This document shows, one piece after another, positions 1-5,499 of a stretch of DNA of 11,584 bases. The notes beneath the pieces were generated by a model. It ran no database searches. It saw only the letters and a list, made by a program, of their open reading frames with translations, and was not told where the DNA came from. The stretch covers positions 1-11,584 of the forward strand of contig JAHHTE010000052.1 in the NCBI GenBank assembly GCA_020024815.1. The letters are read 5' to 3'. Position numbers and translations under genes: made by a program. This DNA is from Mailhella sp. (GTDB lineage: Bacteria > Desulfobacterota > Desulfovibrionia > Desulfovibrionales > Desulfovibrionaceae). The number at the start of each line of letters is the position of its first letter. The stretch's first letter is position 1.

Positions 1-20
1 ATTATGTTTTTATTTATAGT

Positions 21-59
21 AAAAATAATAAAAAAGGCACAAATTTCTTTGTGCCTTTT
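21..59 (-). terminator. Rho-independent terminator of ffs
   Basis: A perfect 12-bp stem (32-43 with 48-59, core GGCACAAA/TTTGTGCC) with a 4-base loop. On the minus strand it is followed by a T-rich run (35 down to 21). It begins about 2 bases beyond the SRP RNA 3' arm, so it most likely ends that transcript. Confidence 0.9.
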
Positions 60-60
60 G

Positions 61-150
61 GGAACCGGACACCCAATAACAATCGTTACCGTTGCTTCTT
101 TTCAGATCTGGCGGGGTTGGCGACGTTACCGCCGTCCGGTTTCCTCTATC
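61..150 (-). ncRNA. ffs: Bacterial small SRP RNA (4.5S RNA)
   Basis: RNA of the signal recognition particle; with Ffh it binds signal sequences on translating ribosomes and docks at FtsY. Read on the minus strand, the ends pair as a long terminal helix (144-134, GGAAACCGGAC, with 70-61, GTCCGGTTCC, one bulged A). The apical domain IV hairpin (110 down to 93) reads CAGATCTGAAAAGAAGCA and aligns without gaps to the E. coli core CAGGUCCGGAAGGAAGCA. It has a GAAA tetraloop, a UCU/AGA closing stem and the conserved AGCA side of the symmetric loop. The stretch is visibly G+C-rich against its surroundings, as expected for a structured RNA. The mature 5' end is uncertain: about 150 if it equals the transcription start, about 144 if trimmed. 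There is no Alu domain, so this is the short form. One core-loop base departs from the usual sequence (see findings). Confidence 0.93.
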
Positions 151-155
151 CCTTA

Positions 156-184
156 TTGATAGTCATAAAAATAAATTTTGTCAA
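156..184 (-). promoter_or_regulatory. Promoter of ffs
   Basis: On the minus strand a perfect -35 TTGACA (184-179), a 17-base spacer and a -10-like TATCAA (161-156) lie just upstream of the SRP RNA. The predicted start is at about 148-150. The promoter separates ffs transcription from secG, whose terminator lies immediately upstream. Confidence 0.75.
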
Positions 185-200
185 GAAATAATGAGTAAAT

Positions 201-228
201 AAAAAAGCCTTACTAGTAAGGCTTTTTT
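201..228 (-). terminator. Terminator of secG
   Basis: A perfect 28-base palindrome (A6-GCCTTAC paired to GTAAGGC-T6) beginning 2 bases after the secG stop codon. Being symmetric it could act on either strand, but only the minus strand has an upstream gene. Confidence 0.88.
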
Positions 229-230
229 AT

Positions 231-752
231 TTATTTTGTAGAAGTTGCTTTTTCTTCTTTTTTATCTGTATTTTTTTCTTCAGGAGTTTTTGTTTCTTCT
301 TTATTTACTTTTTTATCTTCAGAAGTTTTTTCAACTGTTTTTTCTTCACTTGCAATAGGTTTTTCTTCTAATTTTGCTTGTTCTTGCTTTGCTTCTGTGT
401 TTGTTTGATCAGAAATAGCACCTGCTTTTTTAGGTTCTTCTTTTGCTTTTTCCATGCTTACAGGAGCAGGATTAGTAGGAGTTGTTTCTTCAAATTGCAC
501 ATCAAGTACGGATTTTACATTATTTTTTGATGAAGTAAGAACATTATAACCTAATGAGGTTACAACAAAAAGAATAGCTAAAAAAGTAGTAAGTTTTACA
601 AGTACACCACCTGCACCTTGACTACCAAATACAGAACTATTATTTCCGCCACCAAAGATAACACCCATACCTTCACGGCCAGATTGTAAAAGAATAAGCA
701 AAACTAAAACAACACAAACAAGAACGTGAAGAATTAAAATACCTGATTGCAC
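231..752 (-). CDS. secG: SecG, preprotein translocase subunit, with long charged C-terminal tail
   Basis: Small inner-membrane subunit of the SecYEG translocon that assists SecA-driven export. The start is GTG (752-750) with AAGGAG at 764-759, 6 bases upstream. The 173-residue product has two membrane helices (about 4-22 and 52-70). Between them is the conserved SecG loop, with LLQSGREGMG (21-30) followed by a Gly/Ser/Asn-rich turn and GSQGAG (43-48). Residues from about 77 to 173 form a low-complexity tail rich in Lys, Glu, Thr and Ser with no recognisable domain. This makes the protein much longer than the roughly 110-residue E. coli SecG. The gene follows tpiA on the same strand with an 89-base gap that contains a promoter-like sequence, so it is probably read both with tpiA and on its own. 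Identification rests on the N-terminal 75 residues and is firm; the tail's role is unknown. Confidence 0.93.
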   Translation of the reverse strand: MQSGILILHVLVCVVLVLLILLQSGREGMGVIFGGGNNSSVFGSQGAGGVLVKLTTFLAILFVVTSLGYNVLTSSKNNVKSVLDVQFEETTPTNPAPVSMEKAKEEPKKAGAISDQTNTEAKQEQAKLEEKPIASEEKTVEKTSEDKKVNKEETKTPEEKNTDKKEEKATSTK

Positions 753-801
753 AAATTGCTCCTTATCGTGTATAAAACACCATTATTTCAACTAGGCTAA
801 A

Positions 802-830
802 ATTATTATCTATTTAGAAAAAAAATGCAA
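802..830 (-). promoter_or_regulatory. Candidate secG promoter
   Basis: On the minus strand TTGCAT (830-825), a 17-base spacer starting with a T tract, and AATAAT (807-802), each near consensus. Predicted start about 795, giving a leader of about 43 bases. It begins 12 bases after the tpiA stop codon, and no convincing terminator separates the two genes. Confidence 0.5.
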
Positions 831-841
831 GAAAAATTTTA

Positions 842-1594
842 TTATGCAGAGATAATTTTAGCAAAACTATCAGCTTTAAGTGATGCACCACCAACTAAAA
901 GGCCATCAACATTATCAAGTGATAAAATTTCATGTGCATTTTCAGGTTTAACACTTCCACCATATAAAATTCTTGTTTGCATAGCAGATACACCAAGAAT
1001 ATTTTTTAAAAGTTCACGAATAATAGTATGAGCTTCTATAATATCCTCTGTGCTTGCTGTTTTTCCTGTTCCAATAGCCCATACAGGTTCGTATGCAATA
1101 ACAAGGCGTTCAGGAGAAAGAGGGGTAGGGAGTTTAGCAAGAGTTTGTTGTAATTGTTCAGCTAAGACATCATAAAGATTGCCTTCTTCGCGTTGTTCTA
1201 ATGTTTCACCAATACAAGCAACAACATTTAACCCACTTGCTAAAGCAAAAATTGTTTTTTGACCTACAAGAGCATTGTCTTCTTTTATGATATGTCTACG
1301 TTCAGAATGACCTGTTAAAACCCATTTTGCCCCACAAGCTAAGATCATAGTAGGGGAAATTTCACCAGTAAAAGCTCCTTCTTTAGCTGGATATAAATCT
1401 TGAGCTCCAATAAAAATATATGGATTATTAACTATTTTTGCAGCGACTTCTAAGGAAGTAAAAGGAGGGAAAATAAGAATTTCTTTATTATCTAAAGGTA
1501 TATTTTCTGTAAGAGTATTTAATTCTGTTAATGTTTGTATTGTTTCTTCAGAAGTTTTAAACATTTTCCAGTTAGCAGCAATAATTTTTTTCAT
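842..1594 (-). CDS. tpiA: Triosephosphate isomerase
   Basis: Cytoplasmic glycolytic enzyme that interconverts dihydroxyacetone phosphate and glyceraldehyde-3-phosphate. The 250-residue length is typical. All catalytic elements are visible: Asn8 and Lys10 in AANWKMF, His96 in TGHSERR, Glu169 in AYEPVWAIGTG (167-177, which runs into flexible loop 6), and the phosphate-binding segments YGGSVKPEN (211-219) and GLLVGGASL (231-239). The start is ATG with GGAG five bases upstream. It is the first gene of the tpiA-secG unit and is divergent from tsaC. The upstream region is extremely AT-rich, and I could not settle on a single promoter for it. No oddities in the coding sequence. Confidence 0.98.
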   Translation of the reverse strand: MKKIIAANWKMFKTSEETIQTLTELNTLTENIPLDNKEILIFPPFTSLEVAAKIVNNPYIFIGAQDLYPAKEGAFTGEISPTMILACGAKWVLTGHSERRHIIKEDNALVGQKTIFALASGLNVVACIGETLEQREEGNLYDVLAEQLQQTLAKLPTPLSPERLVIAYEPVWAIGTGKTASTEDIIEAHTIIRELLKNILGVSAMQTRILYGGSVKPENAHEILSLDNVDGLLVGGASLKADSFAKIISA

Positions 1595-1690
1595 ATAAGC
1601 TCCATAGTTAGGTTAACATTAATAAAATAACTTTATAATAATAGTTATAAAAACTAATTTGAGAAAGAAAATTCTTTTTATAAGAATATA

Positions 1691-1711
1691 ATATTGAATT
1701 ATATTCAATAT
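1691..1711. promoter_or_regulatory. Perfect 21-bp dyad between divergent tpiA and tsaC
   Basis: Arms ATATTGAAT (1691-1699) and ATTCAATAT (1703-1711) are exact reverse complements around a 3-base centre. It lies 97 bases upstream of the tpiA start and 140 upstream of tsaC. There is no T run beside it on either strand that would make a normal terminator, so an operator is more likely. I cannot assign it to a regulator. Confidence 0.4.
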
Positions 1712-1805
1712 AGATAAAAAATATAATTAAAATATTTTCTAATGCTCCATAGCACAAAATATAATTTATTTTTATAAAAAAGGCAAAATATATCTTTTAG
1801 GTACT

Positions 1806-1834
1806 TTGACAGAATATCTTGAAAAGAGTATATT
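1806..1834 (+). promoter_or_regulatory. Consensus promoter of tsaC-nudix
   Basis: TTGACA (1806-1811), a 17-base spacer and TATATT (1829-1834): a perfect -35 and a 5/6 -10 at ideal spacing. The expected start is about 1840-1842, only about 10 bases before the ATG, with GAGG (1842-1845) at the very 5' end of the message. Confidence 0.75.
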
Positions 1835-1850
1835 TTAGTATGAGGTTTAT

Positions 1851-2477
1851 ATGATAGAGCTTAATCTTGAAAATGCAATAGATATTTTAAAAAAAGATGG
1901 TGTTATTTTATATCCAACAGAAACTTTTTTTGGTATTGGGTGTAGGATAGGGTCAGAATCTGCAATTTTGGATATTTTTAAAATAAAAAAACGTTTATTA
2001 GCAATGCCATTACCTACCATAGCCTCACAGTTAGAGCAGGTATTTCAGTTTGCTATAATTAACGATATAATAAAAAATGATGTTATAGATTTAGCTAATT
2101 TGTTTTGGCCTGGTCCTTTGACTTTTATTTTACCAGCACGGAATTTTGTTTCAGACATATTAACAGGTGGAACAAAAACAATTGCAATAAGACAAAGTTC
2201 GCATCCAATAGCAGTAGCTCTTGCTAATGGGGTAAATGAACCTATTGTTTCAAGTAGTGCGAATATAAGTGGGGGAACACCTGTTACAGAAATTTCAGCA
2301 ATGCATAAAGATATTATACAACATGTAGTTGGATACATAGATTCAGCAGTTAAGCCACAAGGAGGTTTAGCTTCAACAATTATTTCTTTTTTGGGAAATA
2401 AAAATTTACGAATTTTACGTGAAGGGGCAATTAATGCTTCTGCTTTTTTAGAAAATAATTTTATAGTAAGTAGGTAA
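1851..2477 (+). CDS. tsaC: TsaC/YrdC-family L-threonylcarbamoyladenylate synthase
   Basis: Probable enzyme of tRNA t6A synthesis, making threonylcarbamoyl-AMP from threonine, bicarbonate and ATP; the TsaB-TsaD-TsaE system then moves the group to A37 of ANN-reading tRNAs. The 208 residues are one YrdC-like domain: YPTET (21-25), the positively charged K46-x-R48...P53-L54 region, WPGPLT (86-91), the nucleotide-contacting SSSANISG (134-141) and the C-terminal LRILREGAI (186-194). There is no extra Sua5 domain. ATG is preceded by GAGG at 5 bases. The usual proline after the Arg of KxRP is Leu49 here. The stop codon is 6 bases before the Nudix start, so the two are almost certainly co-transcribed. 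YciO-like paralogues share this fold, so the exact reaction is inferred. Confidence 0.85.
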   Translation: MIELNLENAIDILKKDGVILYPTETFFGIGCRIGSESAILDIFKIKKRLLAMPLPTIASQLEQVFQFAIINDIIKNDVIDLANLFWPGPLTFILPARNFVSDILTGGTKTIAIRQSSHPIAVALANGVNEPIVSSSANISGGTPVTEISAMHKDIIQHVVGYIDSAVKPQGGLASTIISFLGNKNLRILREGAINASAFLENNFIVSR

Positions 2478-2483
2478 TATATT

Positions 2484-2954
2484 ATGAAAACTTGTCCTCA
2501 TTGTCATAACGATATTTCAAAATATGATAATCCTTATCCAACAGCTGACTGTATTATTTATGATGAAGAAAAAGGAATTGTTTTAATTGATAGATTAAAT
2601 GAACCACATGGACGAGCTTTGCCTGGTGGTTTTGTAGAAACAGGGGAAAGTGTAGAACATGCTGCAATTAGGGAAATGAAAGAAGAAACAGGACTTGATA
2701 TAGAATTATTGGGAATTTTAGGTGTTTATTCAGAACCTAATAGAGATCCTCGTTTTCATACATTAACAGTAACTTATGTTGCAAAAGCAAAAGATAGTAG
2801 TAAAATAAATGCAGGTGATGATGCTGCAAATGCTCATTTTTGTAGTTTAGAAGATATTCCTCATTTATGTTTTGATCATGATAGAGCTATACAGCATTTT
2901 AAAGAATATTTAGCAGGTAAAAGACCTTTATTGCCTATTGATAGTTTAGTATAA
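2484..2954 (+). CDS. Nudix hydrolase with N-terminal CxxC
   Basis: Cytoplasmic pyrophosphohydrolase that cleaves a nucleoside diphosphate linked to another group (NDP-X). The 156 residues hold a full Nudix box at 49-71: Gly49, Glu55 and the R63-E-M-K-E-E-T-G-L71 helix, whose glutamates bind the catalytic metal. The N-terminus has CPHC (4-7) followed by a short YDNPYPTADCII stretch, as in Nudix proteins with a leading zinc knuckle. Only one CxxC pair is present, so metal binding by itself is doubtful. The substrate cannot be read from the sequence; ADP-ribose or a similar sugar nucleotide is a common guess for this type. It lies 6 bases after tsaC, and its weak ribosome site (TAGGTAA) overlaps the tsaC end, suggesting translational coupling. 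A strong hairpin terminator follows about 100 bases downstream. Confidence 0.88.
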   Translation: MKTCPHCHNDISKYDNPYPTADCIIYDEEKGIVLIDRLNEPHGRALPGGFVETGESVEHAAIREMKEETGLDIELLGILGVYSEPNRDPRFHTLTVTYVAKAKDSSKINAGDDAANAHFCSLEDIPHLCFDHDRAIQHFKEYLAGKRPLLPIDSLV

Positions 2955-2990
2955 TGTGTTTTTTATTTTAATTTTTTTTGTTTTGTTTTT

Positions 2991-3046
2991 TGAGAGGGGA
3001 ACTTTTGAAAAAGTTCTCCTCTCAAACTCTCCCCTCAAAATTTTTT
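2991..3046 (+). repeat. Hairpin-plus-tail element, copy A
   Basis: A 16-bp stem (2991-3006 with 3009-3024, one G-U pair; arms TGAGAGGGGAACTTTT and AAAAGTTCTCCTCTCA), followed by a C-rich tail CTCCCCTCAAAATTTTTT (3029-3046). A diverged copy with the same order of parts lies inverted at 3181-3242. It follows nudix and could contribute to termination, but the T run is displaced from the stem by the C-rich tail, unlike a standard terminator. Confidence 0.65.
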
Positions 3047-3050
3047 AATT

Positions 3051-3087
3051 CAAAAGCTCTTTTGCGTGCAAAAGAGCTTTTGTTTTT
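3051..3087 (+). terminator. Terminator of tsaC-nudix
   Basis: A 15-bp perfect stem, CAAAAGCTCTTTTGC (3051-3065) with GCAAAAGAGCTTTTG (3068-3082), directly followed by TTTTTC. It is the best-formed intrinsic terminator for the plus-strand pair. An A-rich run on the 5' side gives it weak potential on the minus strand too. Confidence 0.8.
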
Positions 3088-3180
3088 CAACATTGTTTAT
3101 ATAAAAAAATAAGTTAGAATTAGATGTTAGTTATAATTAATTTGTAAAAGGGGAATTAAAAGTAATTAGTAGGATAAAAT

Positions 3181-3242
3181 AAAAATTTTTGAAAAGGGGT
3201 TTTAGGGGAAAAACTTTTTATAAAAAGTTTTCCCCTAAATTC
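3181..3242 (-). repeat. Hairpin-plus-tail element, copy B (inverted)
   Basis: Read on the minus strand: a stem built from TTTAGGGGAAAACTTTTT and its near-complement (3239-3222 with 3219-3201, one bulged A), then a tail ACCCCTTTTC followed by AAAAATTTTT (3200-3181). The order stem with GGGGA...ACTTTT, C-rich tail, TCAAAA, T run matches copy A base for base over much of its length. Confidence 0.65.
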
Positions 3243-3249
3243 ATTAAAC

Positions 3250-3278
3250 AAAAAAAGCTCCCAAAAGGAGCTTTTTTT
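3250..3278 (-). terminator. Terminator of rubrerythrin
   Basis: A 12-bp perfect stem (A7-GCTCC, 3250-3261, with GGAGC-T7, 3267-3278) and a 5-base loop, starting 20 bases past the rubrerythrin stop on the minus strand and ending in a T run. Confidence 0.9.
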
Positions 3279-3298
3279 ATGAGTAAAATTGGCAAGTA

Positions 3299-3787
3299 TT
3301 AGCCAACTGTGTAGAAGTTAGCACCAGGAGCCATACATACTGGACATGCTTCTGTCATTGGACCTTCGTGGGTGTAACCACATACTGGACAGATATAGAA
3401 TTCAGCACCAGCTAATTCATTGTTAGCAGCTTTTTTGTAAAGGTTAGCGTGAACTTCTTCAACTTCGTTTACAAAGCCCATGTATTTAGCAATAGCGTTT
3501 TGGCCTTCTTCATTAGCTTCTTTGATCATTTCTGGATACATTTTGGTAAATTCATAGGTTTCACCACTGATAGCATCTTGAAGGTTTTCAGCAGTTGTAC
3601 CGATTTTACCAGCATGACGGAGGTGAGCGTGTGCGTGAATGGTTTCAGCTTCAGCAGCAGCACGGAAAAGTTTAGCAACCATTGTTAAGCCTTCTTTGTC
3701 AGCTTGTTTTGCATAAGCAAGATATTTACGGTTAGCTTGAGATTCACCAGCGAAAGCATCCATTAAGTTCTTTTGTGTGTTTGACAT
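3299..3787 (-). CDS. rbr: Rubrerythrin (short form)
   Basis: Cytoplasmic non-haem iron protein that reduces hydrogen peroxide in anaerobes, taking electrons from NAD(P)H by way of rubredoxin. The N-terminal ferritin-like four-helix bundle carries the di-iron ligands: Glu15, Glu48-x-x-His51, Glu76 and Glu110-x-x-His113. The C-terminal rubredoxin-like domain has C133-P-V-C136 and C148-P-V-C151. At 162 residues it is shorter than the classical 191-residue Desulfovibrio protein, mainly because of a compact linker and rubredoxin domain. The start is ATG with GGAG 7 bases upstream. Its base composition is far richer in G+C than its neighbours (about 47% against 27% in sample 60-base stretches I counted), and it favours codons such as GCT, GTT and TAC, consistent with very high expression. 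A weak promoter (TTTACA, 17 bases, TAAATA) lies upstream; I found no convincing PerR site. Confidence 0.95.
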   Translation of the reverse strand: MSNTQKNLMDAFAGESQANRKYLAYAKQADKEGLTMVAKLFRAAAEAETIHAHAHLRHAGKIGTTAENLQDAISGETYEFTKMYPEMIKEANEEGQNAIAKYMGFVNEVEEVHANLYKKAANNELAGAEFYICPVCGYTHEGPMTEACPVCMAPGANFYTVG

Positions 3788-3898
3788 AATTATTCTCCAT
3801 TTTTATTTTTAATAAATTCGTTATCAGGAACAATTACTATTTAGTGATTTTTTAAATGTTTGTAAAGCCTTTTTTTTGAAAAAATTGCATTTTTAATA

Positions 3899-4573
3899 TT
3901 AACTATCTAAAATAATAGTATTTAAAATTTTTATTTGACCATTTGTAGCATTAGAAAATGTGCTTATAAAGGCATTTATTTGTGGTTTAGGAAGTTCTAT
4001 TGTGTATTTTATTGTATTAGTAAACTCCTCATTTATTATTTTCGCATTATAAAATGGCATGTGATAATGTAAAAGATTTATATGTTCATAGCCACAGGTT
4101 AAAGTTATTTGAGCATAAATAATTTTATCAATGGTAGGTAAAATTTCAATGGCATTGGCAACAGAACCTTGATATGCTTTTACAAGACCACCAGTACCAA
4201 GTTTTATTCCTCCAAAAAATCGGGTTACAACAACTACTGTCTCACCAATATCACTATGTAGTAAAATATTAAGCATGGGTTTACCTGCTGTACCATGCGG
4301 TTCACCATTATCTGATTGACCAATATTCGCTGTATCTTTTGGTGCACCAACTGCATAGGCATAGCAATTATGTGTTGCATTTGGAAATTCTTGACAAATT
4401 TTGTCAATAAAAAATTTAGCACTTTCTTTAGAATTAGCGTGTCCAAAACTTGTTATGAATTGGCTTTTTTTTATTTCTTCTTCGGTTCTAAAGCAATAGT
4501 CTCTTGATAAAGGGAAAGGGCTTGTAGCATCACAAATTTTAAGATTTGGTATTTTATAAAGAATATTTGACAT
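3899..4573 (-). CDS. yigZ: YigZ/IMPACT family (UPF0029) protein
   Basis: Conserved cytoplasmic protein whose eukaryotic relative IMPACT regulates the Gcn2 kinase; the bacterial role is not established. The 224 residues show the family signatures EEIKKSQFI (32-40), HNCYAYAVG (68-76), SDNGEPHGTAGKP (87-99) and VVTRFFGGIKLGTGG (115-129). A C-terminal ferredoxin-like domain (DUF1949 type) follows from about 150. The start is the only one possible: no in-frame ATG, GTG or TTG occurs before the conserved block. It is preceded by a pyrimidine-rich stretch with no Shine-Dalgarno sequence and sits 9 bases after the upstream gene's terminator hairpin and T run. No clear terminator follows it before rubrerythrin, 111 bases on. 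Function is unassigned; family membership is firm. Confidence 0.93.
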   Translation of the reverse strand: MSNILYKIPNLKICDATSPFPLSRDYCFRTEEEIKKSQFITSFGHANSKESAKFFIDKICQEFPNATHNCYAYAVGAPKDTANIGQSDNGEPHGTAGKPMLNILLHSDIGETVVVVTRFFGGIKLGTGGLVKAYQGSVANAIEILPTIDKIIYAQITLTCGYEHINLLHYHMPFYNAKIINEEFTNTIKYTIELPKPQINAFISTFSNATNGQIKILNTIILDS

Positions 4574-4606
4574 AATAGAAAGAAAAAGCCCATCTCTGGG
4601 CTTTTT
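4574..4606 (-). terminator. Terminator between the zinc-ribbon gene and yigZ
   Basis: On the minus strand: AAAAAGCCCA (4606-4597), loop GAGA, TGGGCTTTTT (4592-4583), then CTTTCT. It begins at the upstream gene's stop codon, and its T run reaches to within a few bases of the yigZ ATG. Confidence 0.85.
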
Positions 4607-5482
4607 TTATTTTTTGGTTATATCTTCTGATCTTTCAGCAGAAACAATTTTTATATTGAAACTTGCTGCATTTTCAGGTGGATTGTAAAAAACACACATG
4701 AATGGTGTGCTTGCACCAGGGCTGATATTAGTATTTTTTTGCATAATATCAAGGTTATTATTAAGATTTTGTTCAAGTTCTTCTTCATTTAACACTTGTA
4801 ATTGGAAAAGAGATAAACTTGTACCAGCAATTTGTTTTTTGGTAATAAGCATTTCTCCTGATTCTGCAAATAAAGAACATTCAACTTGAATAAAGCCACG
4901 TGGGTCATCAAAGCCATTAATAACTTTACCTTCAATAATTGTTAGAGAGCCAACTTTATCATTTGGAATTGTGTATTGTCTAAGTCCTTGAATTTGTAAC
5001 AATTTAACTTTATTACTTAATTCTTCAATACGTTTATTTTCAGAATCAATTTTTTCTTGAACTTCTTTAGCATCACCTGCAAAAAACTTTTCTTTGATAG
5101 GGTCAAGATATGGTGTAAAAGACCAAAGAACAGAAATAAAACAAATTGAAGCAAAAATAATAATAAGAATTATTCTTGCAAGAAAACTTTTTGGTTTTAC
5201 TGATTTTTCATTTGCAAAAGGTGTGTCTAAATCAATACGAGAAGTGGAAGAACTTCTTGGAGTTTCTTCTTGTTGTTCTTCTTTTTCTGTATTTACAGTA
5301 GGGGGAGTATCTTCAATTTTTTCTTGTTGTTCTGTTTCTTCATTTTGTTTTTCTTCATATTCGTAATGCACATCACGAATAACAAAAACATCTTTACATA
5401 TAGAACAACGAAGTTTTTGATTAATATTTTGTGTATCAGGAAGTTTGAATACACTTTTACAATTAGGACAAGTTATTAACAT
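4607..5482 (-). CDS. MJ0042-type zinc-ribbon membrane protein with DUF3426-like domain
   Basis: Function unknown. The 291 residues divide clearly. An N-terminal zinc ribbon has C5-x2-C8 and C26-x2-C29 (CPNC and CSIC), the MJ0042 pattern. A Glu/Gln/Lys/Ser/Thr-rich acidic linker (40-95) follows, then one membrane helix (about 100-122), a heptad-like coiled-coil stretch (about 138-165) and a C-terminal beta-rich domain (about 175-282). That domain has the GSLTIIEGKVIN...DDPRGFIQVECSL pattern of DUF3426-type proteins. Topology suggests the ribbon is cytoplasmic and the C-terminal domain periplasmic. The start ATG has only a weak upstream GGG run. It lies 17 bases after hpt and is the last gene before a terminator, so it belongs to the tlpA-hpt operon. 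The pairing of a cytoplasmic metal knuckle with a periplasmic domain suggests sensing or scaffolding, but this is a guess. Confidence 0.8.
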   Translation of the reverse strand: MLITCPNCKSVFKLPDTQNINQKLRCSICKDVFVIRDVHYEYEEKQNEETEQQEKIEDTPPTVNTEKEEQQEETPRSSSTSRIDLDTPFANEKSVKPKSFLARIILIIIFASICFISVLWSFTPYLDPIKEKFFAGDAKEVQEKIDSENKRIEELSNKVKLLQIQGLRQYTIPNDKVGSLTIIEGKVINGFDDPRGFIQVECSLFAESGEMLITKKQIAGTSLSLFQLQVLNEEELEQNLNNNLDIMQKNTNISPGASTPFMCVFYNPPENAASFNIKIVSAERSEDITKK

Positions 5483-5499
5483 AATAAAAACCCAAAAAA

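Larger units (their letters stand above)
2955..3298. other. Convergent intergenic region with four hairpins
   Basis: This 344-base gap between the convergent nudix and rubrerythrin genes holds no credible coding frame. In order it contains a hairpin-plus-tail element (2991-3046), a terminator-like hairpin (3051-3087), about 90 bases of plain AT-rich sequence, a second hairpin-plus-tail element in inverted orientation (3181-3242) and the rubrerythrin terminator (3250-3278). Confidence 0.8.

Noticed and set aside
825..1031. Plus-strand open frame opposite tpiA
   Set aside because: A shadow of a fully conserved gene; it has no ribosome site and no recognisable product. The same holds for frames at 2045-2338, 3449-3688, 4234-4507, 4698-5479, 6644-6856, 7805-8035, 8462-8848 and 9780-10067.
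1599..1752. GCTCCATAG repeated at 1599-1607 and 1744-1752
   Set aside because: The first copy contains the tpiA ribosome site; the second leads into no usable frame. Nine bases is short enough to be chance or a decayed duplication.
3788..3898. Possible PerR operator upstream of rubrerythrin
   Set aside because: PerR control of rbr is expected in this group, but I found no convincing dyad of the required type, only loose AT-rich similarity.
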